In this document: positions 33,656-44,335 of the stretch, piece after piece
How positions within the stretch are numbered: position 1 is the first letter of the stretch
Layout: each line of letters begins with the position of its first letter
Assembly: GCA_003586115.2 (NCBI GenBank)
Contig: QVOM02000001.1
Span: forward strand, 17,249,291 to 17,313,290
Reading direction: 5' to 3'
Origin: Salvator merianae
Taxonomy: Eukaryota > Chordata > Lepidosauria > Squamata > Teiidae
Length of the DNA: 64,000 nt
Translations under genes and position numbers: made by a program
The notes under the pieces: generated by a model
The model's database searches: none
What the model saw: the letters and a program-made list of their open reading frames with translations, nothing else
Told to the model about the DNA's origin: nothing

Positions 33656-34183
33656 AAGCTGCCTCCAGGTGCAGGATGTATCCTAGGATCTTCTCAGCAC
33701 TATATTGAGAATGCCAGACTTACCCCTGGCATTCCCAATATAGTGCCAATTGTGCAAAATTAGTGCAAAGCGCATGTTGCAATGGCATTACGGGAAATCC
33801 AGGAATGACACTGGGTTTCCCATAATAGCTCTGCTTACCTTCACATCTGGCAAACAGCTTGACTGAGGCTACCGGAAGCCTGCCAAGCATGTGAAAAACA
33901 ACAAAAGGAAGTGGGTGGGCACAGGATTGCCAAAATCAGCCAACTAATTGGTCACATTTAGCTTTTTTAAGGCTTTTTCTATGGCTAGGATAATTAGTTT
34001 GGCTGATTTCTGGCAGCCCTGGGTGGGCACCTGGCTGACTTTAGGAAGACCCAATTGCTATGAATGCAAAAGCTGTTCAACAGATGTCAAGGTGAGCAAG
34101 GGGTTGCTCCTTGTATTTGGAAGGGTACAGCAAGAAGTAATCACAGGGTTCAGATTCTGTATTGCCATCTGGAGCAGCCTCAG
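33656..34183. mobile_element. Compound-hairpin DNA transposon, copy F (with nested insertion)
   Basis: Ends AAGCTGCCTCCAGGTG (33,656-33,671) and CATCTGGAGCAGCCTCAG (about 34,166-34,183). Internal CACTATATTGAGAATGCC / GGCATTCCCAATATAGTG hairpin (33,698-33,745). A 100-bp hAT-type element splits the GGAAGTGGGTGGGCAC landmark. Confidence 0.82.
33922..34021. mobile_element. Nested 100-bp hAT-type MITE
   Basis: Starts CAGGATTGCCAAAATCAGCC and ends GGCTGATTTCTGGCAGCCCTG, terminal inverted repeats of roughly 28 bp. A perfect 8-bp duplication GGTGGGCA lies at 33,914-33,921 and 34,022-34,029 (10 bp are identical if the flanking bases are counted). It is inserted inside copy F, so it is the younger element. 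Confidence 0.93.
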
Positions 34184-34189
34184 TTCTAG

Positions 34190-34965
34190 TGCATGTCATA
34201 TTTCAAGGATTTCTAGTTGAAAGATCAAGCCGCTGAGATCTCATCTCAAATACAGGACCAGTTTATCCGTGTGTGTATAACTGCCATGAATGGGTAAAGG
34301 CAACCTATGCTGGAGCTATCTGTAGCTGTGTACATCACAGTTGTTAAAAATAATTAATTATGATTTGTTTTATCTCATTTTAAAAATCTTCAATTTTCTT
34401 TTAGCTACGATCATTGGCTAAGTAAAATTTTTGCTCTCCCTCCCTCTGTCTCTTTGTATGTGTCTGCATGAGAGAGACAGAAAGAGAGATCCCTTTCTGC
34501 ACAGTATAGACGTAGCAAGAAATAATGAGAGAGAAGACATGGTTATCTTTCTGGCTCTACCTCTGGTAGAATCTGTGCAGTCTTCTTGGACCATGCCAGC
34601 AGGACACCAGGCATGGGGTGACCACACGTCACTGACACTAGGCCTGCTCCTGAAGGGTAGAAGCTGCTTCCAAAAGCACTCTATTCTCAGAGCTCCACAA
34701 ATATGGGTGTGACAGGATTTGTCCTGCTGCTGCCAGGCAGAAAGTCAGAAGTGCCAGGAGCAGCCTGTGGTCCATGATGGAGCCTGGCAACATTTTGTCA
34801 GGACCACAAAATGGCCCAATTCTGAGGCCATTTCTAGAGTCTGCCCAAAGGTTTCCAACTTCAGTGACATGAAACATTTGTTCCCCAGCCTCAAAATTAG
34901 GCTGGACTGGGGCATCCATCTGAAAGGAGGGCAGTCCAGGCTGTTCTTGGGCCAGAGAAAGGACT
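34190..34965. other. Unclassified sequence
   Basis: No gene. Short pyrimidine/purine-rich stretch at 34,430-34,490. Confidence 0.4.
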
Positions 34966-34969
34966 ATGA

Positions 34970-35418
34970 GACGTTCACTAGCCAAGTGCTTCTGCACTTT
35001 GCAGAGGCCCTTGGAACTGGGAGCAGCATGACGCTGTTCCTGATCACAACTAGCTGTGGAACTCAAATTAGTGCTCCATAGCTTTACCAGGAGCTGACAG
35101 TCAGCTCCCAGTAAAGTACATTTGCACCCGTTTCTGGGTGCAAATGTGCCACCACACTGCGTTCAGTGACTGCGCCTGTACGATCGCACAGTCACAGCAC
35201 GGCACTGCTAGTCACCATGGTAGTGGCCGGATGCTTCCCAGCTGCTGTCACGATAAGGATCCAGCGAAGCTACCAGCATTCACACCACAAATGCTGGTAG
35301 CCTGTTGATGGTGAGGACTATGGCCACGCAGTGCAGACACTGTCTGTGCCATGTGGTCAATACCACCATAGAACAGGATAATTATCCTGTTTTTTGGTAG
35401 CAAGACCAAAAATGCCCC
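34970..35418 (+). mobile_element. Non-autonomous hAT-like element (GGGCCTTTYNCAC family)
   Basis: It shares TAGCTGTGGAACTCAAATTAGTG, ACCAGGAGCTGACAGTCAGCTCC, a TTTGCACCC / GGGTGCAAA hairpin, CTAGTCACCATGGTAGTGGCCGG and CACAAATGCTGGTAGCC with the 26,714 and 31,786 copies. Its termini are decayed and the limits are approximate. Confidence 0.7.
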
Positions 35419-35489
35419 GTGTTCCAGAAATAGTTCTTTCCATGTGTGCCAAGTAGCCGGTGCAGAAGTTACCCCTGTTCCTACCTACA

Positions 35490-35690
35490 CATTTATGGTA
35501 TTCATATCCAACCTTTCTTCCTAATCGCTCAGGGCAGTGCACCCTATTCTCCTCTATTTTCTCCTCACAACAGCCCCTGTGAGGTACGTCAAGCTGAGGG
35601 ACAGTGAAAGGTCACCTACTGAGCTTCCATGGCCAAGTGGAGGCTTGAACCCAAAGCCTCCTGACATTCACTACGATCTTATGCAGCAAT
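35490..35690 (-). mobile_element. Sauria-type SINE, minus orientation
   Basis: GCTCAGGGCAGTGCACCC, TCCTCACAACAGCCCCTGTGAGGTACG, AAGCTGAGGGACAGTGAAAGGTCACC and AGGCTTGAACCCAAAGCCTCC follow, inverted, the body and B-box order of the reptile SINE. Confidence 0.7.
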
Positions 35691-35699
35691 TCATAGATC

Positions 35700-37105
35700 A
35701 TCACCATGAGGTAAGGCCAGGCACAGCAGGTTGGAAACCCCCTTTGATCCTGCCAAACTACATTCGATCTTCTGCAGATCACAACATGGTACAGTAGGAT
35801 GAAAGAGAGGTTCTGACAGTAGCCATCTGCTGCTGATTGGACACCAGCATCCAATAGGATTTCATTTTACTGCTTCTAAGCAACAACAATAGACCAGAAG
35901 AAGCTTAACATTGCAATCCCCATCAAGAGTCTTCTGCTTGCTCCAGATTTTACCGGTCGTCCCCTTCAAGCATGAATCTGCTTCTGTATATCTCCTCTGT
36001 ACCCTTGAAGCATAATGATCCAGATGAATTATTTTTTTGTGTGGAGCTGAATCTGCAGAGAAGGGAGGATGTGGGACTGAGGCTTTGGAGTTTTCTTCTG
36101 GCATGTAAATAACTAGCTATGGCGTCCCACAGTGAATAATTGAGAGGGCTGCAAGGGTGGTGAAACAGTATTAAGGCTGTCATTTTCTGAATCACCAGCC
36201 TAAGCGGGACGGCTGCCCTGCAATACCTTTGTCTTAGAGCAGAGGAGGCTGGTATCCCAAGCAAACGACTGTGGAGCATTTGCTCTGTGGGAGGCGAAAT
36301 GTGATGCATCCTCCACTGGGCAGAAGCAAGCAACCCCGCTGCCTCTGTGCAACTCAGCCGAGCCTCCTGCCGCCTTTTATTCAATTACCATTTTTACACA
36401 TGCTTTGTTTGGAACCATAAAGGCAGCCCCTGAGTCTCTGAAGGCAGGAAAACACACCACAGGCGGCTGCGATTAAACTGTGGGAGAAGCCATTCCATCT
36501 CCCAGCCAAAAGAGAGTCTCAGCTTGGCTGTTTAGAAATGATTCCCCCTCAGAGGTCATTGGCCCCAGGAGGAAGGCTGATGATGAGACCTTCAGAGGAG
36601 ACAAATGCCAGCCAGCACATAAGTGCTTGCTCCCCACCAGGGGGAGCTAGAGCATAGCATGTTCATGTTGAGCCTTCCCAAGGGTGCACAATTGTGGTCT
36701 AAAATGAGGAAGCTGCTATTCCATCCCCTTCCGAGGCTTATCCCTGAATGTGGGAATGGGCAGAGGAAGTATTTCATTTTAGGGCACATTGCAACAGAAT
36801 ACCAAACATAATTTTTGTTCTTGTTTTACAGAGGGGAAAAGATGTAAGGAACAGGAGAAATGCATTGAAGCCATGGCGTACATTATGTGGGTACCTGGCT
36901 TAATTCAAACGTTTCTTTAGTCTCTGCTCAGCTGTGAAGCCATTCAGTGGGTGACTTTAGACTAATCACCCTGCTTATTGCTACCTTATGGAATTATCTT
37001 GAAAAAGTAATGGGAGGAATAGACAATAAATATCTTGGAAAAGGGGAGGAACAGAAGGAGCTATAAGAAGAAGAATACAGCATATAATGACAAGCATGGT
37101 GTGAG
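35700..37105. other. Unclassified, with a possible constrained segment at 36,110-36,480
   Basis: The segment 36,110-36,480 is non-repetitive, retains CpGs (AAGCGGGACGGC, CAAACGACTG, GGAGGCGAAATG) and has no repeat signature. It is a weak CNE candidate. The 144-residue minus frame (35,950-36,384) shows no domain. Confidence 0.3.
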
Positions 37106-37109
37106 AAAG

Positions 37110-37625
37110 ATGGATAGAGAAAAACTCTTTTCTCTATCACACAACACTAGAACCAAGGGGCACTCTATGAAACTGATGGGCAGGAGAGTTAGGACTGACA
37201 AGGGGAAGTATTTTTTCACCCAGAGGGTCATTGGTCTGTGGCGGTGACAGCAACCAGCCTGGATAGCTTTAAGAAAGGGTTAGACAAATTCATGGAGGTC
37301 AGATGTATCAATGGCTACTAGAATGGATGTCTAGGTACTGCCTCCAGGGTGGAGAGAGAGGCTGGATGCCTCTGAAGGCCATTTGCAGGGAGTCGAGAGC
37401 AGGTGAAGGTTTTGCCTTGGTCTTCTGCTTGACAATGGCCAGAAGCAATTGGTGGGCCACTGTGTGAGACAGGATGTTGGACTAGATGGGCTGTGGCTGA
37501 TCCACCAGGACTCCTCTTATGTTCTTATACAGTTAGATAAATTCATGGAGGGCAGGTGCATGAAAATGGCTACTAGAATGGATGCCTAGGTCCTGCCTCC
37601 AGGGTAGAGAGAAAGGCTTCCTTGC
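37110..37625 (+). mobile_element. CR1-like high-copy reptile repeat with a partial tandem duplication
   Basis: The stretch includes GGATAGCTTTAAGAAAGGGTTAGACAAATTCATGG, GCTACTAGAATGGATG, CAGGATGTTGGACTAGATGGGC and CTCTTATGTTCTTA in the canonical order of this repeat. Starting at 37,531, TTAGATAAATTCATGGAGG to GCCTCCAGGGTAGAGAG repeats the region 37,283-37,360. A minus-strand copy is at 53,060-53,330. Confidence 0.75.
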
Positions 37626-37629
37626 AACC

Positions 37630-38670
37630 CTGTCCTAATGCAAGAGCCCCACAGTTTATGTAGAGGCCTTGGTATCTGATGGGTGCAGGCCCAGGTCCCA
37701 CAAAATTCAAAAGTGATCTCCCGCCACCACCACCAGAACAGGCACAGGCTGATCAAGGCTGTAGTAAAAAAAAAAGTTTAAAAAAGTTGTTTTTATTTCC
37801 CATGTTCCATAACCTGCTTTAAGATTATCTTTTAATGGGAAGTGGTACATAAATATTTTAGATAAATAACATACTGATCCAGGTGGATACAGGCAGAGCT
37901 GAGTGAGACTCACCATGAAAACACACACCAACGCTGTGTGGGCCCTGCACCAGCACACCAAGTGACAGCACATGTCTCCGCAGCCAGTGTTCAGCCGGCC
38001 TGCACCCAACCAGATCAATAAGCCACAGACCGCCACTGCTGTGGCTGGAGCAGATTTGCTCTCCCAGCCATGTCGTGCACACCATTGTGATGCAGCGTAG
38101 ACCCATGCAATCAATGTGGGCAGAGGAAAGGAAGCATATTTTTCTCTGCCCACCTTGCCTTCCTCTGCTTGTGGAGATAGCCTGAAGGTGGGAGACAGCA
38201 CCCATGTTGGTGTTTCTCCAGATCCGGAGGCTGATCAGTCAGAAAGATCAGAAGGCCCAGTGCATGGAGTTAGGCAAGACAAAGATCAAAGGCCTAAGCG
38301 AGACTTGTGGAGGTCCCGTCTGGCACCAGGATGCAGAGCATATCAGGAAGGGCGGGAGAGGAGGGTCAAAGCTCTGGCTGGAAACATCCCTTTGATCTGT
38401 CAAACTACCTCTTCATCCACTGCACAGCAAAACTTGGTCCAAAAAGGACAAAAGGAGGTTCCCAGTCCACAGGCTGCTGCACATTGCACCTGGTCTCTTT
38501 CTTCTCTTACACTGTGTTAGGTCACTAGCCCAAATGCAGGGATAACACTGAACATTTCTGTTGAGGGCCACAATAATGCTACAAGCAAAAGGGTCCTCAG
38601 TCCACTGTAAAACTGTCATCTCATATATCTACGTTATCTCGGCCCAGGAGGGATAAGAATACAGACTGGG
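37630..38670. other. Unclassified sequence
   Basis: No gene or assigned repeat. Minus frame of 164 residues at 37,707-38,201 has no domain that I recognise. Confidence 0.35.
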
Positions 38671-38677
38671 CAAAACA

Positions 38678-38884
38678 CAGCAGTGGCCGGCAGCTTTAAG
38701 CCCGGGTGTTCACGCCCCGCGCAAAGCGCGCCATGGCCATTCACAGGGCCTTCAGGCCTCCGTACTGCCTCATCAGGTTGCAGACCTGCTGATGCAGTAC
38801 GGAGGCCCAGAGGCCTCGCGAACAGCCATGGTGTGCTTTGCGCGGGTCACAGACACCAAGGCTTAAAGCCGCCCGCCGCCACTG
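38678..38884 (-). mobile_element. Full-length hairpin hAT-type MITE, copy 2
   Basis: The element is 207 bp. It starts CAGCAGTGGCCGG and ends CCGCCACTG, the mirror of copy 1 (27,548-27,751). A perfect 8-bp duplication GCAAAACA lies at 38,670-38,677 and 38,885-38,892. The arms pair across GGCCTCCGTACTGC / GCAGTACGGAGGCC. It retains more CpGs than copy 1 (GCCCCGCGCAAAGCGCGCC), suggesting it is younger. Confidence 0.92.
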
Positions 38885-38915
38885 GCAAAACAGCATGAAC
38901 CATGATGCTCTAAAG

Positions 38916-39105
38916 CAGTGTTTCACAACCTTTTTCCTTCCTGTGGCCCCCTTTTGACCTTGTTTCCTTCCTGTGGCCCCTCTGTCCTACCGAGTGCGCA
39001 CAGTGGTGGAGTGCAGAAGTGGGAGGGAGGAAGCCCTCTGTGGCCCCCCTTGGAATACCTTGGGGGCCTACAGGGGGCCGTATGGCCCCCAGTTGAGAAC
39101 CGCTG
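38916..39105. mobile_element. hAT-type MITE with SPIN-like ends
   Basis: 190 bp. Starts CAGTGTTTCACAACC, ends GTTGAGAACCGCTG; the second end inverted reads CAGCGGTTCTCAAC. A perfect 8-bp duplication CTCTAAAG lies at 38,908-38,915 and 39,106-39,113. The ends resemble those I recall for SPIN hAT elements. The interior is GGCCCC-rich. Confidence 0.9.
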
Positions 39106-39114
39106 CTCTAAAGG

Positions 39115-41190
39115 CTTCTGAAGCTTCTGAAGAAATGGCTGATGCAGCAGAGATGGCCACAGGCAAGCTGAGGCTGCTGGAAGGAGTAACAGTAGCAGCC
39201 AGCATGCAGAAGGCAGACTAGGGCAGAGAAAGGAGGCACTATGACAGTGATTCACTATTAACGTTCAGTGTCTCCAATCTGCAGCAAACCAGGCTTTGAA
39301 GCATTTGGAAATAAGCCTGGTTTGCCAGTTTCCACATACCGAAGGGTACCAGCAAATTCCCTTCCCTTTCACTTTGCATACAAGCTGCCTCTGACAACCA
39401 GGCTAATGCTTCTTTCTCCTGCTTGTATTGCCAAACCATCTTACTTCACCGAGTCAATCTTTCCCTGAATGCGATGCTATTCCTTTTCTTAGGAAAGGCC
39501 TTACAGTCACTATGATCATTGTCTGGTCCAAGCTTTTCAGCTTTTTTCTATGAGCCACCTGCCTGTACAGGTTGGGAAATGCTGCTCTAATTCTTTGTGC
39601 ACTTGACAAATTGCTACTTTCCTCTGTTAAATTTGGGGGGGGGGGATCTAGAAATCCAAGACATGGCCTGTTCTTCCAGCATGCCAGCCTGAGTGTGTCT
39701 GGAACTGTTTTTTCTACATCCCACCTAGCCCTGTGCTGCCATCAGACTCGTCAGGCCTACAATGCTCCCCTGCGCCGGCTTCACCCATCCTCCTCCTCCC
39801 TTCCCTGATCTCTGAGTCACCACCAGCCGGCTGTTGTCATGCCAACCTGAACTCTGACCCTCTTAATGGCTATTTCACATGTTTATTTATGGCAGCGATT
39901 AGGTGCACCGCTGGATTTACAGCTTCCTCCTCCCATTCCCCCTACTTCTTCAAGGCAGATGGTAGACCAGAAAGCAACAGGGAGACACTGAGCCCTTGGA
40001 GGGCAAGCAGCTCCACCTATGCCAATGTTTCCGTTTTTCCTCACGTGCTAACAGTGGCATATGCCGGCAGAACTACTGGGGAAAGACAGAACTTCCATCT
40101 TCCAATCCCCATATCGTTTAAGTCAGGCATTTTCTAGTAGAAGAACCTAATATTGGGATCACAAGACCTTCACTGCACCTGCTGTGTTGCTGTTTCTCTT
40201 CTGGGCCACCAGCCACCACCTGTAAGACCACTCCACTCCTCTGACACGGCACCTGAAAGATACTGTCAAAAGCACAAGGTGAGAGAGTTCAAGAATGAGG
40301 AAGAAAGTATGGAACTTATCACCGTTGGAGGCTTACCTTGGATAGAGCAAGTTCTCAACAGCACTCTTGGGTAGAATTCCCTGCTGAAAGACCCTTCCCC
40401 GGTTGGGGCCACTTGTGTTGGAAGCAGGCTTTCTTGTGACAGCCCTTCTCAAATTGATGCTCCCATGTTATATTACCTCTCACTGCTGTACTGTTGCAAT
40501 TTTTAAAAAATTATTATTTACATATGCGTGGATTTTTTTTTTATTTTTTTTTTACTTTTGATTTTAAAACAGGATTTTTAGAATTGCTGGTGCTTTGATT
40601 TTAAGCATGGGTTGCTGCTTGAGGGCCATTGGTTTAAAAAGTGGTCCGTACTGGGGTGAATGGAATGTTGTGTCCACAGAATATTCTGACTCAGAGCAGA
40701 GCATTTGAAGCATTCTGGAATCGCAACAGAGGAACCCTTAAAGTAAGGCTCGTTCTACATTTAGAACAAAGCATCTCTATTTTGAGGTGTTCGGTTCTGA
40801 TTATTTCCCCACTATTTTTTGTGCTAATTTCCCAACTACCTCTGCCACTGAGGCAAAAAAGCAACCGAATCACAGCCATTTCCCAGGAGCAGCGCTGGCT
40901 GGATTGAGTCAGTCATAGGAGCACCGGGCAGAGCTGCTGTCACCATGATGAGCAATACTGAAAGTAGCAGAGATGCAGCTTGGTGAAGCAAGACAAAAGT
41001 GCCTTAAAGCTACCTGCTGTACCATCACCACTATCCACATGCACTGCACCTTCCCTCCTGCTCTCACCGTCATCTACATGTACCAAGTCCTTTGGGACAG
41101 CAATACATGGTGCAAAGAATTATACCTGCCCTCTCCTTAATACCTATCATTCCCTACCAGCAAATGGATTTCAGGGTTCCTAAGAATGCT
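39115..41190. other. Unclassified sequence with a weak CNE candidate
   Basis: 39,740-39,990 is non-repetitive with GCGCCGGC, ACCAGCCGGC and TTAATGGCTATTTCACATGTTTATTTATGGC-type words, weakly suggestive of constrained sequence. An A/T tract lies at 40,500-40,560. No gene. Confidence 0.3.
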
Positions 41191-41194
41191 CTTG

Positions 41195-41385
41195 CACTTT
41201 CCATCTTGGAATGTTCCCAATCAAACATTCCAAAATGGAATAGCTATATTTGGATGGAGCCCGGCGAATGCTGGTAGTTCTGTTCCAAGGCATTGCAGTG
41301 CAGACGGTCTCTGCACTTCAAGGTCTGTCCCATCTTGGAATGTTCACTCCCAAACATTCCAAGACGGAAAGGGCAAAAGACCCAT
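41195..41385. mobile_element. hAT-like element fragment
   Basis: Two small TTGGAATGTTC...AACATTCCAA stem-loops (41,206-41,238 and 41,335-41,364) bracket TGCAGTGCAGACGGTCTCTGCAC, the same 3' architecture as the 31,786 element. It ends GACGGAAAGGGCAAAAGACCC. Confidence 0.55.
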
Positions 41386-41530
41386 AAACGTTTCCAAGGG
41401 TGAAAGAGACCTTTTGACATACTCTGCAGTTCTAAAGTTCTTTTTTTGCCCTGTTCCCAATGGAACAGCTGCCGCTTGCCAGTGGAGGGAAAAGGTGTAA
41501 CCGAGTTGTATACACACAGATTTAAAAAGT

Positions 41531-41693
41531 TGCTCAAAAGCAGCTTAGAGGTGTTAGCATGTGGATGCTAGCATTCCCGTCCCACCTCTAATCCACATTA
41601 AAGGCCAGATAATGCATTTTCCAAGTGTATTTTTGGTCTTTAATGTGGATTAAGGCACTAGCATGCACGGCCACCTCTAAGCTGCTTTTCAAA
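41531..41693. mobile_element. Hairpin MITE of unknown family
   Basis: GCTCAAAAGCAGCTTAGAGGTG at the left pairs with CACCTCTAAGCTGCTTTTC at the right. Inside, TAATCCACATTAAAG pairs with CTTTAATGTGGATTA, and TGCTAGC with ACTAGCATGC. It is palindromic over about 160 bp. No target duplication is clear. Confidence 0.75.
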
Positions 41694-41699
41694 TGGTTT

Positions 41700-42405
41700 T
41701 TTTAGTGTATGTGAATGCAACCTTTAGGGTGGATGGAGAGACCCCCTATCTCTCTATCTGTTCCTCAGCAATTGAAAAGATTATGCCATTGCCAAAGTCT
41801 GTAAATACATACATTCTGATGAAATGTTTGAAGTAGTAACCCAGGCAGAGTGTATTACATTTGCCAGATTAAGAAGATCACCTTTATGCCGTATCAACAA
41901 GGGAAGATTTTTTATCTTTTAAAATTCAAAATCTTCCCATGCTGTATTTCAGATGCATGCATAAGTTCATTTTGACTGAGATGCCAAATACTGGTACGAG
42001 ACCAAGGTTGCAGTTTTGATCAGCACCATGCACTCTGTTCCTTGTGATTAATATCCACATCGAATCAGTAACCTTGTGCTCAGGACAATCAAATGCACGG
42101 AAAAACAGAGTCCCTCTACCTTTCACAGAGGTGCAGCTGTACCTAAAAGAGGATTTCTGAAGGAGTAAAAACCAAAGTCAGCCACTGAAGGAAATTAGGA
42201 GATTTTTAACTCTCTTAATAACCGATGGAGTAACTTTGAACCCCCAGCCAAGTGAAGGTGTAAATGCATTTTTTTGAGAAGTTTGAAAAACAGGATTACA
42301 GAGTAGAATTCTAAGATACCCAGAGGAAAATCATGCAAGTAGGATGCAAGACAACTCCGTCATCCACAAATTGTGTATTTTTTACACACACTGAGGAGGA
42401 TTAAT
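41700..42405. other. Unclassified sequence
   Basis: No gene or assigned repeat. Contains a GATTTTTTATCTTTTAAAATTC/AAATCTTCC local inverted segment near 41,905-41,935. Confidence 0.35.
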
Positions 42406-42409
42406 TTAC

Positions 42410-42930
42410 ATATTTACATATTTATTTATTCTTTTTATTCCATCCTATACCCCAAGGTCTTAGGGCAGGTTACCACAGTAAAAATAAATTAAAATGAACT
42501 GATTAAAAACAACAGCAGTGCCTGAAGTGAGGAGGAGAAGCTGTTCCCTTAGCCAAAGGCCAGGGTGAATAGGTGCACACTTAGATCAGGGCAGCCCTAG
42601 ACCATGCATGAAAAAGGGGAGGAGCCACCTGGTAGCATTTCACCTTTGATTGCTTAAACTATGCTTTGATCTGCAGCTGCTCAAACTGTGGTTTGACGTG
42701 ATCAAACACAGGGCATCAGTCACTGGTTTTTCCCTACACAAGTGGACACTGTCTCTGGGCACAAACACCTTTCCCTTTGCTATGTTAGGGGCCAAGCAAG
42801 TGTCTCCAGGGTGTACACTGCATAATGAGGGACCACCATAGAGAAGGCCCTTTCCCTAGCAGCCACCTGCATAATTTCATTCTGTGCAGAAACCCAGAGA
42901 AGGGACTCCAGTGAACAGCTAAAAAACTGA
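42410..42930 (-). mobile_element. L2-clade LINE 3' UTR, interrupted
   Basis: The order TATACCCCAAGGTCTTAGGGCAGG, AAATTAAAATGAACTGATTAAAA, AGCCAAAGGCCAGGGTGAATAGGTGCAC (42,439-42,579) matches 3,425-3,570. After a foreign stretch of about 200 bp, ACCACCATAGAGAAGGCCCTTTCCC and AACCCAGAGAAGGGACTCC continue the same 3' UTR. Confidence 0.7.
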
Positions 42931-43014
42931 GCACATTCATGTTAAGAGGAGGTAGTTTGCAGATAAGCTAGAACTACATTAACCGATTTTTAATGGGTAC
43001 ATGAAGAGCCCTTT

Positions 43015-43312
43015 CAGAAATTCCATCTCTTTATGGGGTCTGTGGGATAGTGACCAGAGAGAAAGCTTTCTCCACAGTGGCCACAGTCTTCCCTCAGAAA
43101 TATACCATATATCAATATGGAACACTTTTCAGCATCTAGCAAAAGCCTTTTTCTTCATCCAAGGCATTTGGTGATTAATTTTGTTATTTTCCTCCCTAGT
43201 GTGATGTTGGTGTAATTTTATAGCTAGCTGGCTAATTATTCAGTTTTATTCCATTAGTTCAGTGCTGTGTGAAGTCAGGATAGGGCAGTATATAATTAAA
43301 TAAATAAATAAG
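43015..43312 (+). mobile_element. L2-clade LINE 3' end
   Basis: GGAACACTTTTCAGCATCTAGCAAAAGCCTTTTTCTTC (about 43,120-43,157) corresponds to the decayed reverse transcriptase terminus, followed by GGATAGGGCAGTATATAATTAAATAAATAAATAAG as the 3' tail. Confidence 0.65.
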
Positions 43313-43565
43313 GCATCCTAAAACATCTATTTTGAAGTATACATTTATACTATCTTTAAGAATAATCACCTCAACAAGTCAGTTTACAGTCTATAAAATC
43401 CCACAATATAACCTGGAAGGAATTTATTGGTATTTCTAGAAGAAATCTCCTGATCTTATAAGTAAAAGCTGGATTCTCAATATCTTCAGACATAAGATTA
43501 TTATTCTTGTGATAGTGGATTTCCCATACCAATATGCTCATATTTTGATCTTTTTATTAGTCAAA

Positions 43566-43990
43566 TAGAGGCTGCTGCCAGACATGGCTATACTGAGGCT
43601 CCAGCAGTCTGTGATCAGCTTAATTTTGTTTTACTTAGCCAGCGTATATTCACTCACCAGGACATCTGGAAAAACTCCTGTGGCATTTATTCATGGCAGC
43701 CTCTGGGTGCTTGCCAAGCATGCGAAGGAAGGAAGGAAGGAAGGAAGGAAGGAAGGAAGGAAGGAAGGAAGGAAGGAAGGAAGGAAGGAAGGAAGGAAGG
43801 AAGGCACGTGGTGAGCTCCTGAAAGTTGCTGGTGAACTATTGCCACAAAGTATTGCCAGAAGACTCAGGAAGAGAAACCATGCAAAGGGTGCCACACATG
43901 TTTGGTGAGGGCATGGTGAAAGACAATGCCAAGTTATCCTTGAGATTTAATGTTTTCCCTTGCTGTCTAGAAGAAGCCTGAGTTAGGATA
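43566..43990. mobile_element. Possible compound-hairpin DNA transposon, copy G
   Basis: GAGGCTGCTGCCAGACATGG at the left and TGTCTAGAAGAAGCCTGAG at the right resemble the family ends. The word TGCTTGCCAAGCATGCG, directly before the AAGG array, matches GCCTGCCAAGCATGTG in copy F. Low certainty. Confidence 0.4.
43724..43804. repeat. (AAGG)n microsatellite, about 20 units
   Basis: Uninterrupted AAGG units for about 80 bp. The tract gives open frames on both strands (poly K-E-G-R and poly P-S-F-L), which are artefacts. Confidence 0.98.
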
Positions 43991-44125
43991 TACAGGACTG
44001 AGTCTAGGCAAAATGACTAGAAATTGCTGCTTTGTTTCTGTTTGAATACACATGCACAGAGTATCTATCTTAGGGTTTAATTAAGAATTGAAGGTTTTAA
44101 AGGAATTCTGCATTGTTATCTGCAG

Positions 44126-44335
44126 CTAGGGATGTGCACAAACAAAATTCACGTGTTCATTTTGCTGTTGAAGCAAAAACCCATTTGTTCGTTTTGTCAT
44201 CGAAACATTTAATCAAAAAAACTGTTTTTTACATTCATTTATGCGTTTTTTCACAAGGCAAAATATCATTTTTTTCTGTTGAAAAATGCCCCTTTCATGG
44301 GCAAAACCCCGCGAAACATGAATGTAGCACAAATG
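44126..44335 (+). mobile_element. Non-autonomous DNA transposon fragment (CTAGGGATGTGC end type)
   Basis: Starts CTAGGGATGTGCACAAAC and runs through TTTTGCTGTTGAAGCAAAAACCC to GCCCCTTTCATGGGC. It matches the 1,174 copy in order. Confidence 0.6.

Noticed and set aside
32949..34183. CRISPR-like or regularly spaced repeat array
   Set aside because: The repeated words are arms of hairpins in two adjacent transposons, with irregular spacing, in a vertebrate genome.
43584..43908. Repetitive K-E-G-R and P-S-F-L proteins
   Set aside because: They are translations of the (AAGG)n microsatellite.
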